64,000 nt of DNA from Maricaulis sp047308265 (GCF_047308265.1 NZ_JBKQWY010000005.1:62001-126000); one strand, 5' to 3'. Positions 17,718-26,595 are shown, counted from the first letter of the stretch. Notes: generated from the letters alone by a model not told the origin. Numbers and translations are program-made.

Positions 17718-18440
17718 ATGCGCCGCGATCATCGCCCCTACTGGATGCACAAGCTGTGGGAGGATTACGAGAATGCCTGGGCGCGGCACTTTCTGACACC
17801 GCATTTTGATGCCCTGGGCCGCAAACCCAAGATCGTCCAGCCCTGGCATGTGGAGGTTTTTGGGCCCAATATTCGCGCGGGAGACCATCTCCATATCATT
17901 GCCAGCCGCGCCGAGCCTGTCCGTCTGACCGTCTGGTCGCCCCAGGATCAGTCCGGCCAGATCACCCTGGGCGACAGCGTCTTCCTGGCCGGAGGATCAC
18001 GCCTGCTGGCCGCCGGGAACATCGAGATCGGAGATGGCGCGCTCATCGCCCGTGCCGTCACGATCACCGATTGCGACTGGCACGGCCTGTATGACCGCAT
18101 TGATCCGGCTCCGCCGTTCAAACCGGTCCGTCTGGGCCAGAATGTCTGGATCGGCGAAGGCGCCTTCATCGGCAAGGGTGTGACGATTGGCGATCATGCC
18201 GTGATCGGGGCGCGGGCCGTTGTGACCAAGGATGTCGAACCCTATGCGGTAATGGGCGGCAATCCGGCTCGTGTCATCAAACATCTTGATCCGGACGAAC
18301 CCATGCGCACACGCCTGGACATGGCCGAACGCGAGGACGAGCTGGACCGGTTTTTCGACACGGCCTATCGCGAGGCGCTCAAACCCAATTCAACGCCGGG
18401 CTGGCTGCGCTCCCGCCTCTTTCCCCGTCGGGGCGATTGA
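17718..18440 (+). CDS. Hexapeptide-repeat (left-handed beta helix) acyltransferase
   Basis: A 240-residue protein whose residues about 75-190 form left-handed beta-helix hexapeptide repeats (ITLGDSVFLAGG, IEIGDGALIARA, VWIGEGAFIGKGVTIGDHAVIGARAVV) ending in the usual AVMGGNPARVI cap. Such proteins acetylate sugars or antibiotics using acetyl-CoA; the acceptor is unknown. ATG 17718 follows GGAGAG. The N-terminal 70 residues and the basic C-terminal tail are outside the helix. It converges with the nucleoside transporter gene, 16 nt apart. Confidence 0.85.
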   Translation: MRRDHRPYWMHKLWEDYENAWARHFLTPHFDALGRKPKIVQPWHVEVFGPNIRAGDHLHIIASRAEPVRLTVWSPQDQSGQITLGDSVFLAGGSRLLAAGNIEIGDGALIARAVTITDCDWHGLYDRIDPAPPFKPVRLGQNVWIGEGAFIGKGVTIGDHAVIGARAVVTKDVEPYAVMGGNPARVIKHLDPDEPMRTRLDMAEREDELDRFFDTAYREALKPNSTPGWLRSRLFPRRGD

Positions 18441-18456
18441 GATACGCGGCCAGGCG

Positions 18457-19737
18457 CTAGAGCCCGAACAGGCTCATGGGCAGAACACCGATCGCGGCGC
18501 CCGTCATCAAGGTCGCCATTGTGCCCGAGATCAGCGCGCGCGGTGCCAGATTGAGGACGTCCTCGCGACGCGACGGGACAATCGCTAGCAGCCCGCCGGT
18601 CAGAATGCCCAGGCTGGCCACATTCGCGAATCCGCACAGAGCATAGGTCATGATCAGTGCGGTACGCGGCGACAGATCTCCACCGATCTCGGACAGGCGG
18701 TCATAGGCGATCACCTCGTTGAGCGCAGTCTTGAGACCCATCAGCGAACCGGCATCCACGGCCTCATTCCAGGGCACACCGGCAATCCACACGACCGGTG
18801 CAAACAACCAACCCAGGATGAGCTCGACACTAAGGGCTTCACCATTGGGTCCGGGGAACAAGCCGAGGATGACATTGACCAGGGCGATCAGCGCCGTGAA
18901 GACGAGCAGCATGGCCACGATATTCACAAACAGGCGCACCCCATCGGCCACGCCCGTGGTCAGGGCATCCATGGTGGAGTGATAGATAGTGGTGGGGATT
19001 TTCTCGCCGGTTTCCTCGGTGTCGGTCGCTTCTGGCGGCATCATCAGCCGCGCCAGCAGAACGGCGGCGGGAATGGAGATCAGCGAGGCCGTGAAGATAT
19101 GCCCGGCCGCACCGTCGATCACATCCGACAGCTGGAAGACATAAAGCGCCATCACCGAACCGGCGACAGTGGAGAAACCGACGGTCATGATCAGGAAGAG
19201 ATCCGACTTGCTCATCTCCGGCAGGCGCGGGCGGATGAGAACAGGGCTTTCCGTCATGCCCAGAAAGATATTCGCCGCCGCGCCCAGGCTCGCCGAACCG
19301 GACAGGTTGAGAATGCGCTGGAAGACAAAGGCAAAACCACGCACCAGGAATTCCAGAATTCGCCAGCGCCACAGAACCGCAGAGAGGGCTGAGAGCACAA
19401 TCACCATCGGCAGGGCCTGAAACGCGAACAGGAAGGCATTGTCGGCTGTTTCCGGATTGACCACGAAGGGCGCTTCGGCGCCGGCCAGATAACCGAAGAC
19501 AAATTGCGTGCCCTCATTGGTCACCTCTTGCAGCACGGCGACCATGCCGGTCAGTGACTGAAGAAACGCCCGGAAGGGCGCCGCTGCGTAAAGCAGCCAG
19601 GCGATCGAGATTTGCAGCACAATCGCGGCCAGTGTGAAGACCACCGGAAACTTCCGGCGTGGTCCCAAAACCCAGGCCAGGCCCGCAAAAACAAACAGCC
19701 CGGCCAGGCTGCGCAACTGCAACAGCAAGTCTTCCAT
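18457..19737 (-). CDS. Concentrative nucleoside transporter (NupC/CNT family)
   Basis: A 426-residue inner-membrane symporter with about ten hydrophobic helices. Diagnostic CNT motifs are GMTESPVLIRP near residue 160-170, VGFSTVAGSVMALY near residue 190, and the MTYALCGFANVASLGI block near residue 375. CNT proteins import nucleosides with Na+ or H+. Length is normal. A GGGGAT site precedes ATG 19737. It is divergent from the DUF1289 gene, with 98 nt between. Confidence 0.92.
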   Translation of the reverse strand: MEDLLLQLRSLAGLFVFAGLAWVLGPRRKFPVVFTLAAIVLQISIAWLLYAAAPFRAFLQSLTGMVAVLQEVTNEGTQFVFGYLAGAEAPFVVNPETADNAFLFAFQALPMVIVLSALSAVLWRWRILEFLVRGFAFVFQRILNLSGSASLGAAANIFLGMTESPVLIRPRLPEMSKSDLFLIMTVGFSTVAGSVMALYVFQLSDVIDGAAGHIFTASLISIPAAVLLARLMMPPEATDTEETGEKIPTTIYHSTMDALTTGVADGVRLFVNIVAMLLVFTALIALVNVILGLFPGPNGEALSVELILGWLFAPVVWIAGVPWNEAVDAGSLMGLKTALNEVIAYDRLSEIGGDLSPRTALIMTYALCGFANVASLGILTGGLLAIVPSRREDVLNLAPRALISGTMATLMTGAAIGVLPMSLFGL

Positions 19738-19835
19738 TCAATATCCCCGGTAGAACTTGCGGGGCACCCTATTCCGGCTACAAGCCTCGCCGCAAGCACT
19801 TGCTACAACACGCACTGCCAGATATCTGATTTTGC

Positions 19836-20042
19836 ATGAGCCAAAAGCCCATCACCACACCCTGCGTCAAAGTCTGCTTTGTGGATCCCAAGGCCGCGAT
19901 CTGTGTCGGCTGTTTTCGCACAATGGAGGAATTGGGACGCTGGACCCGTTATAGTGAGGCAGAACGCTCGGCCATTATGGATGCCCTGCCCGACCGCGAG
20001 CAGGCCTATCTGGAAAGCCGGGCCGGATCGCCGAGCGCCTGA
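19836..20042 (+). CDS. DUF1289 protein
   Basis: A 68-residue protein with the DUF1289 cysteine pattern TPCVKVCFVD...CVGCFRTMEEL near its N-terminus, four cysteines suggesting metal or Fe-S binding, followed by a helix (RWTRYSEAERSAIMDALPDR). The family is common in proteobacteria; function is not established. The aspartyl protease gene follows after 57 nt on the same strand. Confidence 0.9.
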   Translation: MSQKPITTPCVKVCFVDPKAAICVGCFRTMEELGRWTRYSEAERSAIMDALPDREQAYLESRAGSPSA

Positions 20043-20099
20043 CAAAATCTGAACAGACAAATCCTGAACAGACCCGCCACGGACAGAAAAGATCCCGCC

Positions 20100-20798
20100 A
20101 TGCGTCGCATTATCGGACTTCTCGCGCTTCTTGCCATTCTTGTTGCCGTTGTGATGATCATTGTGCGCTTTGCCAATCCGGACGCGTTCAGCGACAGTGA
20201 TACGGCCCTGCGTCTGGTCTATGCGGCCGGGCTCATCACCTTGATCGGAGGCGGGATTGTCGGCGCCTTTGCGTCCCGCCCCAGCGCCTCCATTCGCGAC
20301 TTCGCGATCTGGGCCGCCCTGTTCCTCGTCGTTATGACGGGATATGCGCTGCGCCATGATTTCGCGCTGATCGGCAGTCGCATGGTCGGTGAACTGGCAC
20401 CGTCACACGTCCAGGAAGACGAAAACGGTGTCCTGACCCTCTATCGGGCCGATGACACTCATTTCTACCTCGATGCACAGATCAGCGGCCAGCGTGTGCG
20501 TTTCCTGGTTGATACAGGTGCCACAATCGTCGCCCTGACCCAGGCCGATGCCCGCCGGATCGGCCTGGCACCGGAACGCCTCACCTTCAACAGAGCGATC
20601 AATACAGCGGCCGGGCAGAGCCTGGCGGCCGCCATCACCCTGCCCGAACTGCGCATTGGAACCACGGTCCTGCGCGATGTGGAGGTGTTGGTGATGCGTG
20701 ACGGCGGGCGATCCCTGCTGGGCATGAATGCGCTCAATGCGTTTGACCGGATCGAGGTTTCAGGTCGCACCCTGACGCTTTATCCGCGCGGACGCTAA
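20100..20798 (+). CDS. Membrane-anchored retropepsin-like aspartic protease
   Basis: A 232-residue protein with three N-terminal transmembrane segments (about residues 5-25, 38-60 and 68-85) and a C-terminal clan AA aspartic protease domain with the active-site motif FLVDTGATIVALT near residue 136, then RSLLGMNALNAF and a closing beta strand. Such single-lobe proteases (TIGR02281-like) act as dimers on the periplasmic side. Its substrate is unknown. It converges with the TauE gene, overlapping by 4 bp. Confidence 0.88.
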   Translation: MRRIIGLLALLAILVAVVMIIVRFANPDAFSDSDTALRLVYAAGLITLIGGGIVGAFASRPSASIRDFAIWAALFLVVMTGYALRHDFALIGSRMVGELAPSHVQEDENGVLTLYRADDTHFYLDAQISGQRVRFLVDTGATIVALTQADARRIGLAPERLTFNRAINTAAGQSLAAAITLPELRIGTTVLRDVEVLVMRDGGRSLLGMNALNAFDRIEVSGRTLTLYPRGR

Positions 20799-21607
20799 CC
20801 CCAGACCGCCTCGCGGATCAGCATGCCGCCCACCAGCACCAGCCCGACCGCAAAAAAGCGCTTGAGCTGGCGCTCGGGCAGGCTGTGAGCGAGATGCGCG
20901 CCCACCGGGGCCACAAAAAAGGCGGAGCCGGCCAGAATGGCCAGACCGGGCAGGCTCACAAAACCCAGCGACAGCGGCACCGGGCTCTGGCCCCAGCCAT
21001 TCACAATATATCCCACTGCGCCGGGCACACCGATCGCCACACCAAATCCGGCGGCGGTGGCCACCGCCCGGTGGATTTTCACACCGCACAGGGTCATCAG
21101 TGTCACGCCGAACACGCCCCCACCAATTCCCATGAGTGCGGACAAGGATCCGATGAGTGAGCCCAGACCGGCCCGCAGCACACCGCCGGGCATGCTCTCT
21201 CGCAGGCTCCAATCGGGACGACCGAAGAAAAACTGGGCCGAGAGAATGACCGCCATCGTCCCGAATATGCCGGTCAGCGCCCGCCCCGGTATCATCGCCG
21301 CGAGATAGCTGCCGATCAGCGTGCCAAGGATGATCCAGGGCACCCAGCCCTTCAGGATGTCGAAATCCACTGCGCCCTTCTTGGCATGGGCCGAGACGCT
21401 GCGCAGCGAGGTCGCCACGATCACGGCCAGGGAGGTGCCGATCGCCACATGCATGACCGGACCGTCCGAATAGCCCAGCGACTGGAAGGTATAATACATG
21501 GCCGGCACCATCACGACGCCGCCGCCAATGCCAAACAGGCCGGCAATCAGACCGGCAAAGGCTCCGGCCGCCGCCAGGGCCAGGATCAAGGGCAGATATT
21601 CCAACAT
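20795..21607 (-). CDS. TauE/SafE family sulfite/organosulfonate or anion exporter
   Basis: A 270-residue integral membrane protein with about eight helices. It starts at ATG 21607, eight bases after the dusA stop, giving the family signature AGLIAGLFGIGGGVVMVPAM near residue 17-36, and the repeat MGIGGGVFGVTLM near residue 165. TauE/SafE permeases move sulfite, sulfonates or other anions; the substrate here is not shown by context. Probably co-transcribed with dusA. Confidence 0.9.
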   Translation of the reverse strand: MLEYLPLILALAAAGAFAGLIAGLFGIGGGVVMVPAMYYTFQSLGYSDGPVMHVAIGTSLAVIVATSLRSVSAHAKKGAVDFDILKGWVPWIILGTLIGSYLAAMIPGRALTGIFGTMAVILSAQFFFGRPDWSLRESMPGGVLRAGLGSLIGSLSALMGIGGGVFGVTLMTLCGVKIHRAVATAAGFGVAIGVPGAVGYIVNGWGQSPVPLSLGFVSLPGLAILAGSAFFVAPVGAHLAHSLPERQLKRFFAVGLVLVGGMLIREAVWG

Positions 21608-21614
21608 GATGTGA

Positions 21615-22682
21615 TTATCCCGTGGCCTTGCGCGCTTGATGCGCCGCAACATCCTCTGCCGCCTGACGCACCACGTCCAGCGCCTCATCCAGCACGTCGA
21701 GCCCGGCCCCGCGCCGGGGGGCTTTTTCCGAGAGGACCCGGCGCCATAAACGCGCACCGGGCAAGCCGGTAAACAGGCCGAGCATGTGGCGGGTGATATC
21801 ATGCAGACGTGTGCCCGCACTCAGCTGTGCTTCGATATAGGTGCGATAGCGTTCCACGGCTTCAAACCGGTCCGAAACCGGATCGTGAGCCTCGCCGAAC
21901 ACGAGACTGTCAGCACGGGCCAGGACAAACGGGTCATGATAGGCCACACGGCCCAGCATGAAGCCATCGAGCGGCCCGCTTTCCCCAATCCCGTGTTCGA
22001 GGCTGTCCAGCCCGCCATTCAGGATGATTTCCAGATCGGGTCGCGCGGATTTCAAGCGGCGCACCAGATCATAATCGAGCGGCGGAATGGTCCGGTTTTC
22101 CTTCGGGCTGAGCCCTTTCAGCCAGGCCTTGCGGGCATGGACCGTAAAACTGGTGACCCCGGTCGCACTGACACGATCCACCAGCTCGAACAGCGCCACG
22201 TCCGGATCCTGCTCATCCACACCGATGCGGCATTTGACGGTGACGGGTACGCTGACGACATCCTGCATCGCCTTCACACAATCGGCGACCAATTGCGGCT
22301 CTTGCATCAAACACGCGCCAAACCGGCCCGACTGGACCCGGTCCGAAGGGCAGCCGACATTGAGATTGATTTCCCGATAGCCGAACGCCTCCCCGATCAC
22401 CGCGGCCCGGGCCAGGCTGTCGGTCTCTGAGCCGCCCAGCTGCAAGGCGACCGGATGTTCCGCAGGGTCAAACCCGATCAAACGCTCCACATCCCCGTGG
22501 ATCACCGCCTTGTCGACCGCCATCTCCGTATACAACAGGGTCCGGCGCGTCAGCACGCGGTGGAAGGCTCGGCAATGCCGGTCCGTCCAATCCATCATGG
22601 GCGCAACCGACAGGCGGCGCGACAGGGGCACGGCGTGCGCGGTCTGCGACGGATCAGATGAAATGTGCGGGCTCTGGGTCAT
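21615..22682 (-). CDS. dusA: tRNA-dihydrouridine synthase A
   Basis: A 355-residue FMN enzyme reducing uridines 20/20a of tRNA. N-terminal SVAPMMDWTDRHCRAF near residue 25, the catalytic cysteine C111 in NLNVGCPSDRV, and FTVHARKAWLKGLSPKENR are characteristic of DusA rather than DusB/C. I start at ATG 22682; a much longer in-frame extension has no support. The divergent SDR gene begins 241 nt away. Confidence 0.93.
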   Translation of the reverse strand: MTQSPHISSDPSQTAHAVPLSRRLSVAPMMDWTDRHCRAFHRVLTRRTLLYTEMAVDKAVIHGDVERLIGFDPAEHPVALQLGGSETDSLARAAVIGEAFGYREINLNVGCPSDRVQSGRFGACLMQEPQLVADCVKAMQDVVSVPVTVKCRIGVDEQDPDVALFELVDRVSATGVTSFTVHARKAWLKGLSPKENRTIPPLDYDLVRRLKSARPDLEIILNGGLDSLEHGIGESGPLDGFMLGRVAYHDPFVLARADSLVFGEAHDPVSDRFEAVERYRTYIEAQLSAGTRLHDITRHMLGLFTGLPGARLWRRVLSEKAPRRGAGLDVLDEALDVVRQAAEDVAAHQARKATG

Positions 22683-22843
22683 GCCGGGAAAATAGTGTCT
22701 GCACGCGCGCATGCAAAGCCGGTCGGCAGTCACATGCTTTACCCCCGCATCTGATAGATCGCAAACCGAAACGCGAAATGCGACCGCCCCCTCGTCTGAG
22801 CACGCGCACCTGAGAAATAACAGCTCCGGGCTCAGAAACGACA

Positions 22844-22869
22844 TTGACCCTGACGTTAGTGTCAAAGCG
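22844..22869 (+). promoter_or_regulatory. MerR-type operator/promoter
   Basis: ACCCTGACGTTAGTGTCAAAGC (22847-22868) is close to the ACCTTGACGTTAACGTCAAGGT type of operator used by several MerR-family regulators (17 of 22 positions). It overlaps a TTGACC -35 hexamer (22844-22849); a GCTAGT -10 follows at the long 19-bp spacing that MerR activators need. It precedes the SDR gene at 22924. Confidence 0.6.
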
Positions 22870-22923
22870 CTAGTCCTGCCTGCCATCAGTATCGAATGTT
22901 TCGAAGGTCGGAGACCAAACGAC

Positions 22924-23688
22924 ATGACAAGTAACAGTGTATGGCAAGGCAAGGTGGCCATCGTCACCGGAGGCAGCTCGGGCATCGGCAAGGCCACAAC
23001 GATCCAGTTGCTGGCGCAAGGTGCAAACGTCCTCGTCACGGGCCGCAATGCGGAAAAACTGGCAGAAATGGCCGACACAAATCCCAATATCGAGGCCTTT
23101 CAGATCGACAGTGCCGACCCGGCCAGCGGGACACAGATCGTCGAGGCTGCCCTGTCCCGTTGGGGCCGTATTGATCTGATTGTGAACAATTCCGGTGCGG
23201 GCCAACCCCTGCCGGTCGAGGCGTACGACCCCTCGCTCATCGCCAACATGTCGGCGGTGAACATTGTCGCGCCGTCCCAGCTGGTGAACGCGGCGCATGC
23301 GGCATTGAGGGAAAGCAAGGGCGCCATCGTGAACATTGGCACAGCGGTGTCACGAAACGCCGCTCCGATGCTGGCCCATTATGGAGCAACCAAGGCAGCG
23401 CTGGAGCATTTGACTCAGTCCTGGGCGGTTGAACTGGCGAAGGATGGCATTCGGGTCAACGCAATCTCCCCCGGCCCGGTCAAAACCGGCGCCTTGACCG
23501 GAATGATGGGTCTGCCCGCCGAGATGGCCCAGCAGATTGAAGAACAGGAAGCCGCGCAAATCCCTCTGGGTCGGCGGGGCGTGACCTCCGATATCGTGCC
23601 CTGGATCCTGCGCCTTGGAAGCCCCGAGAACGCATGGCTCACCGGTCAGATCCTGACCATTGATGGCGGTTGGTCGCTGCGGGGCTGA
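22924..23688 (+). CDS. Short-chain dehydrogenase/reductase (classical SDR)
   Basis: A 254-residue SDR with the NAD(P) motif TGGSSGIG near residue 16-23, NNSGAG in the nucleotide-binding core, the catalytic tyrosine and lysine in YGATKAAL, and the PG of ISPGPVKT. The C-terminal end (LTGQILTIDGGWSLRG) is standard. Substrate unknown. ATG 22924 directly precedes the SDR fold; the longer upstream frame has no coding character. A MerR-type operator lies about 60 nt upstream and a MerR gene 98 nt downstream. Confidence 0.9.
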   Translation: MTSNSVWQGKVAIVTGGSSGIGKATTIQLLAQGANVLVTGRNAEKLAEMADTNPNIEAFQIDSADPASGTQIVEAALSRWGRIDLIVNNSGAGQPLPVEAYDPSLIANMSAVNIVAPSQLVNAAHAALRESKGAIVNIGTAVSRNAAPMLAHYGATKAALEHLTQSWAVELAKDGIRVNAISPGPVKTGALTGMMGLPAEMAQQIEEQEAAQIPLGRRGVTSDIVPWILRLGSPENAWLTGQILTIDGGWSLRG

Positions 23689-23786
23689 TCCGATGCGGAC
23701 CGGGTGGCCGAACGCATCCATCCGGTCCGCCCTTGATTTTTGCCGGCCTCGTTGACACGTGTCGGGCTTTGCAGAGGATATCTGAC

Positions 23787-24173
23787 ATGCAGGCGAAGGA
23801 AGCTGCGGACCGGCTGGGGATCACGCAACGCATGTTGCGCCACTACGAGAAGGAAGGCCTTCTGGAGGTCGGGCGGGCGCTGAATGGCTATCGCAGTTAT
23901 AGCGAAGCTGATCTTCGCCGGGCCGGCCGCATTCGCGATTTTATCGCGACGGGATTTTCAACCCGCGAGATCCGCGCCATGAGTGCGTGTCTGTCAGACG
24001 AAGGTACGGGCCCGTGTATCGAGGGTATCGAGAAGCTGACACAGAAGCTCGAGCATATCGAACGCCTCAGAGCGGAGCTGGACGAGAAACGAAGCGCTGT
24101 TCTTGCCAAGCTTGCCAATCTGAATGAAGGCTTGTCCGCTCTAAAATCGACGCACGACCTTACGACCGCTTGA
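23787..24173 (+). CDS. MerR-family transcriptional regulator
   Basis: A 128-residue regulator: winged HTH MQAKEAADRLGITQRMLRHY at the start, then a DLRRAGRIRDFIATGFST second DNA-contact segment and a C-terminal coiled coil (about residues 75-110) with one cysteine (GTGPCIEG). The effector domain is only a short tail, so the signal may be a redox or electrophile event; this is inference. It converges with an SDR gene, overlapping by 14 bp. A TTGACA and a perfect 10-bp palindrome GACACGTGTC (23754-23763) lie 23-35 nt upstream of its start. Confidence 0.88.
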   Translation: MQAKEAADRLGITQRMLRHYEKEGLLEVGRALNGYRSYSEADLRRAGRIRDFIATGFSTREIRAMSACLSDEGTGPCIEGIEKLTQKLEHIERLRAELDEKRSAVLAKLANLNEGLSALKSTHDLTTA

Positions 24174-24996
24174 GTGTTCGCCGGGCCATCCACAGATTGA
24201 GCGCCCCGTAACGACGATCACCGATCAAGCGCTTCAACCGCGGCAGAATGTGCGAGTCAGGTGTTGTCTTGTAGACAGCCTTGGGACGACGCGCCTGAAC
24301 GGCCCGGACAATGGCGCGGGCCGTGCTTTGTGGACCCGGGCTGGATGCGTACATGTTCCGTGTGGCATTGCTCATGCCTTCGATCAGCGGATCGTAATCC
24401 GCAGGCGTATCGAGGGTCTCCATCGAGGCAAACGCGACCGCCTCGAACCCGGTCCTGACTGCACCCGGTTCAATCGCCACCACGTCGATCCCCAAATCCC
24501 GTACTTCCATACGCAGTGCTTCTGTCATGCCCTTGATCGCGTGTTTGGTCGCGGCATACCAGCCCAGGAGTGGTGCGGAGACATGGCTGACGATCGACGC
24601 CAGATTGATGATCTTGCCAGACTGCCTGTCCCGCATGTGCGGTAACACCGCCTGTTGCAGGCGGTGCATACCGAAGACGTTTACATCAAACTGGTATTTG
24701 AGCTGATCTTCGGACACGGCTTCGACGACACCATACTGTCCAAACCCGGCATTGTTCACCAGAACATCAATCCGGCCCTGTTCCGCGATGATCTGGGACA
24801 CCACGCGTTGGACCTCTGCCGTATCGGTCACATCGAGATGGAGGGTCTGGGCACCCTGTTGCTGCAGATCACGCATCCGATCAACCCGTCGGGCGGTCGC
24901 ATAAACGACATGGCCTTTCGCGAGCAGTTTTTCGGCCGCGAGATGTCCAAAACCATCTGACGCGCCGGTTATCAGGATCACTTGAGACTGTGTCAT
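24160..24996 (-). CDS. Short-chain dehydrogenase/reductase
   Basis: A 278-residue SDR. TGASDGFGHLAAEKL near residue 11 is the cofactor loop, VNNAGFGQYG the core, the catalytic Tyr-Lys pair lies in YAATKHAIKGM, and AIEPGAVRTGF follows. The length and the extra C-terminal helix region are typical of the oxidoreductase subgroup often beside regulators. ATG 24996 (behind GGAGCC-like purines) is chosen over a 26-residue longer frame. It converges with the MerR gene and is probably under separate control. Confidence 0.88.
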   Translation of the reverse strand: MTQSQVILITGASDGFGHLAAEKLLAKGHVVYATARRVDRMRDLQQQGAQTLHLDVTDTAEVQRVVSQIIAEQGRIDVLVNNAGFGQYGVVEAVSEDQLKYQFDVNVFGMHRLQQAVLPHMRDRQSGKIINLASIVSHVSAPLLGWYAATKHAIKGMTEALRMEVRDLGIDVVAIEPGAVRTGFEAVAFASMETLDTPADYDPLIEGMSNATRNMYASSPGPQSTARAIVRAVQARRPKAVYKTTPDSHILPRLKRLIGDRRYGALNLWMARRTLKRS

Positions 24997-25163
24997 TGGG
25001 GGGCTCCTTCTGACTTCCAGATTACCCCGGACGCGAAGGCGATAAAAATCAGATCCCGCCATTTCGAAATCCATTTCTGCCAGACACAGATCCCGCTCTG
25101 ATCGCTGGCATGATGCGCCTCCCGAGTGTCACCGGCCCGAACGATCGGGCCGGTCCACCCGTC

Positions 25164-25559
25164 TCATCGTTTCCGATGGATCAGACCCAGGATTACACCA
25201 AACACGCCAAACTGGATCGTGCTGGCCGTGGCTTCCACCAGCATCCAGGCCGGGATGGAGGGGGCGGCGTATTTGGCCGGCTCGGCGAGCACGATATAAG
25301 ATGCGAGGAACAGGCCGAAAACGCCCGAAACCCCGATCCCGTCGCGCAGCGTGGCCCCATTGGGGAAGAACCGGGACATCACCATTCCCATAATCAGGCT
25401 CTGGACAAGCATGGCCGCAAATCCCATCGGCATGACCGGGTCGGGACGGGCAAACCGGATTTGCGCATAGTGATCTACATTGATCACAAAATGGGACAGG
25501 CCCTGGACACCAAATGTAATCGCCATAAAGGCGAGAGCCGTCAGGATCAGACGTAACAT
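25164..25559 (-). CDS. Four-helix membrane protein of unknown function
   Basis: A 131-residue protein with four hydrophobic segments (about residues 3-25, 45-65, 76-95 and 105-127) and a basic end (LIHRKR). It starts three bases after the VOC-protein stop, so the two are one operon under the paired HxlR operators. No family motif recognised with certainty; it resembles small predicted inner-membrane proteins found beside VOC genes. Confidence 0.75.
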   Translation of the reverse strand: MLRLILTALAFMAITFGVQGLSHFVINVDHYAQIRFARPDPVMPMGFAAMLVQSLIMGMVMSRFFPNGATLRDGIGVSGVFGLFLASYIVLAEPAKYAAPSIPAWMLVEATASTIQFGVFGVILGLIHRKR

Positions 25560-25562
25560 GGC

Positions 25563-25910
25563 CTATTCACCGCTCGCCCGTTTCCACAACGCCATCGGCG
25601 CTCCACCTGGATCACGAATAAAGGTCGCGATACCCGCAGGGCCTTCCAGGTTTTCCGCTATGACCGTCGCGCCATGGGTTCGGGCCTGAGCCACCGCGTC
25701 CTCCAGCCGGTCGACCTCGATATAGGGGACCCAACCGGTGATGCCGTCCACCGCATCACACGTGGCCGCAAACGGGGCGTCTGCCCCATCAAACAGAAAT
25801 GTCATCGGGCCGATATCCTGGTCCGTCCAACCGAATGTCTGCGAAAGAAACTCTGTTGTTCGGGATCGATCAGATCCGACATTGTCGAACCATACAAAGG
25901 GATGTGCCAT
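25563..25910 (-). CDS. VOC-family (glyoxalase/bleomycin resistance fold) protein
   Basis: A 115-residue protein with two beta-alpha-beta-beta-beta modules: HPFVWFDNVGSDRSRTTEFL at the start and PYIEVDRLEDAVAQARTHGA in the second half, ending FIRDPGGAPMALWK. That is the glyoxalase/VOC superfamily; metal ligands are not clearly conserved, so enzymatic activity is uncertain. ATG 25910 follows GGAGAG at 7 nt spacing; an upstream ATG at 25934 lies inside the operator and is rejected. Divergent from the HxlR regulator. Confidence 0.85.
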   Translation of the reverse strand: MAHPFVWFDNVGSDRSRTTEFLSQTFGWTDQDIGPMTFLFDGADAPFAATCDAVDGITGWVPYIEVDRLEDAVAQARTHGATVIAENLEGPAGIATFIRDPGGAPMALWKRASGE

Positions 25911-25926
25911 GCGCGCTCTCCATTTA

Positions 25927-25943
25927 ACTTGCATTTTGCAAGT
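25927..25943. promoter_or_regulatory. HxlR operator 1
   Basis: A perfect 17-bp palindrome: ACTTGCA, three-base spacer TTT, TGCAAGT. It covers the predicted start point of the VOC gene on the minus strand and lies 17 nt before its ATG. Confidence 0.82.
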
Positions 25944-25960
25944 GAATTGTTATCGAGCGC

Positions 25961-25977
25961 ACTTGTGATTTGCAAGT
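25961..25977. promoter_or_regulatory. HxlR operator 2
   Basis: ACTTGTG, spacer ATT, TGCAAGT: the same palindrome with two mismatched positions in the left arm, 34 bp from operator 1. The right arm contains the self-complementary TTGCAA (25970-25975), which can serve as -35 for promoters in both directions (TATATC at 25993-25998 for hxlR; TAACAA or AACAAT at 25946-25952 for the VOC gene). Confidence 0.75.
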
Positions 25978-26004
25978 AAAAAAGAGGCACCCTATATCTT
26001 GGGC

Positions 26005-26454
26005 ATGGTGAAACAGCCCAAACCGCCCTGGGCCGGATGTCCCGTCCGCTATGCTGCCGGGATATTTGGTGACAAGTGGAGCTTCGTCCTGCTCCGGGAC
26101 ATGCTCTTGCATGGCAAACGCTATTACGGAGAATTCCTGGCGTCTGAAGAAGGGATCTCGACCAATATCCTGGCCGACCGCCTGTCCAAGCTCGAGCTCG
26201 GCGGCATGATCACGCGTCACACCGACCAGGCCAAGAAAAGCAAGATCTGCTACCTGCCCACACCCAAAGCCCGGGCGCTACTGCCCGCCTTCCTGCACAT
26301 GATGGTCTGGTCCACCGTGTATGATGAGGCCACAGAGGCCCCCGCATCCTTCGCGGCCGCGTTCAGGGAAGATCCCGAAGCCACTCTGGCGTGGTACGAA
26401 GCCGAGATCGACCGGGTCAACGAGACAGTGGGCCAGGCGCGCACACCCTCCTGA
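26005..26454 (+). CDS. HxlR-family winged helix-turn-helix regulator
   Basis: A 149-residue HxlR/DUF24 regulator. The N-terminal cysteine in PPWAGCPVRYAAGIFGDKWS (C near residue 12) is the conserved redox-sensing position; the winged HTH is RYYGEFLASEEGISTNILAD followed by KLELGGMITRH. HxlR proteins repress genes for electrophile or aldehyde defence and often sit divergent from their targets, as here with the VOC gene. ATG 26005 lies at the predicted transcription start, so the mRNA may be leaderless. A TTG at 25999 is the alternative start. Confidence 0.9.
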   Translation: MVKQPKPPWAGCPVRYAAGIFGDKWSFVLLRDMLLHGKRYYGEFLASEEGISTNILADRLSKLELGGMITRHTDQAKKSKICYLPTPKARALLPAFLHMMVWSTVYDEATEAPASFAAAFREDPEATLAWYEAEIDRVNETVGQARTPS

Positions 26455-26595
26455 CCTTATGGCCCTGAGAGCGAGGCCACCATTCCGGCATGAAACGGTC
26501 CCGGCATGAAAACAGGTCCGGCACAAAAAGGGCGAGGCACACAGCATGCCCCGCCCGTCTCGATGGCCGTCCCGTAACCGGAGGCTTTGTGACGA

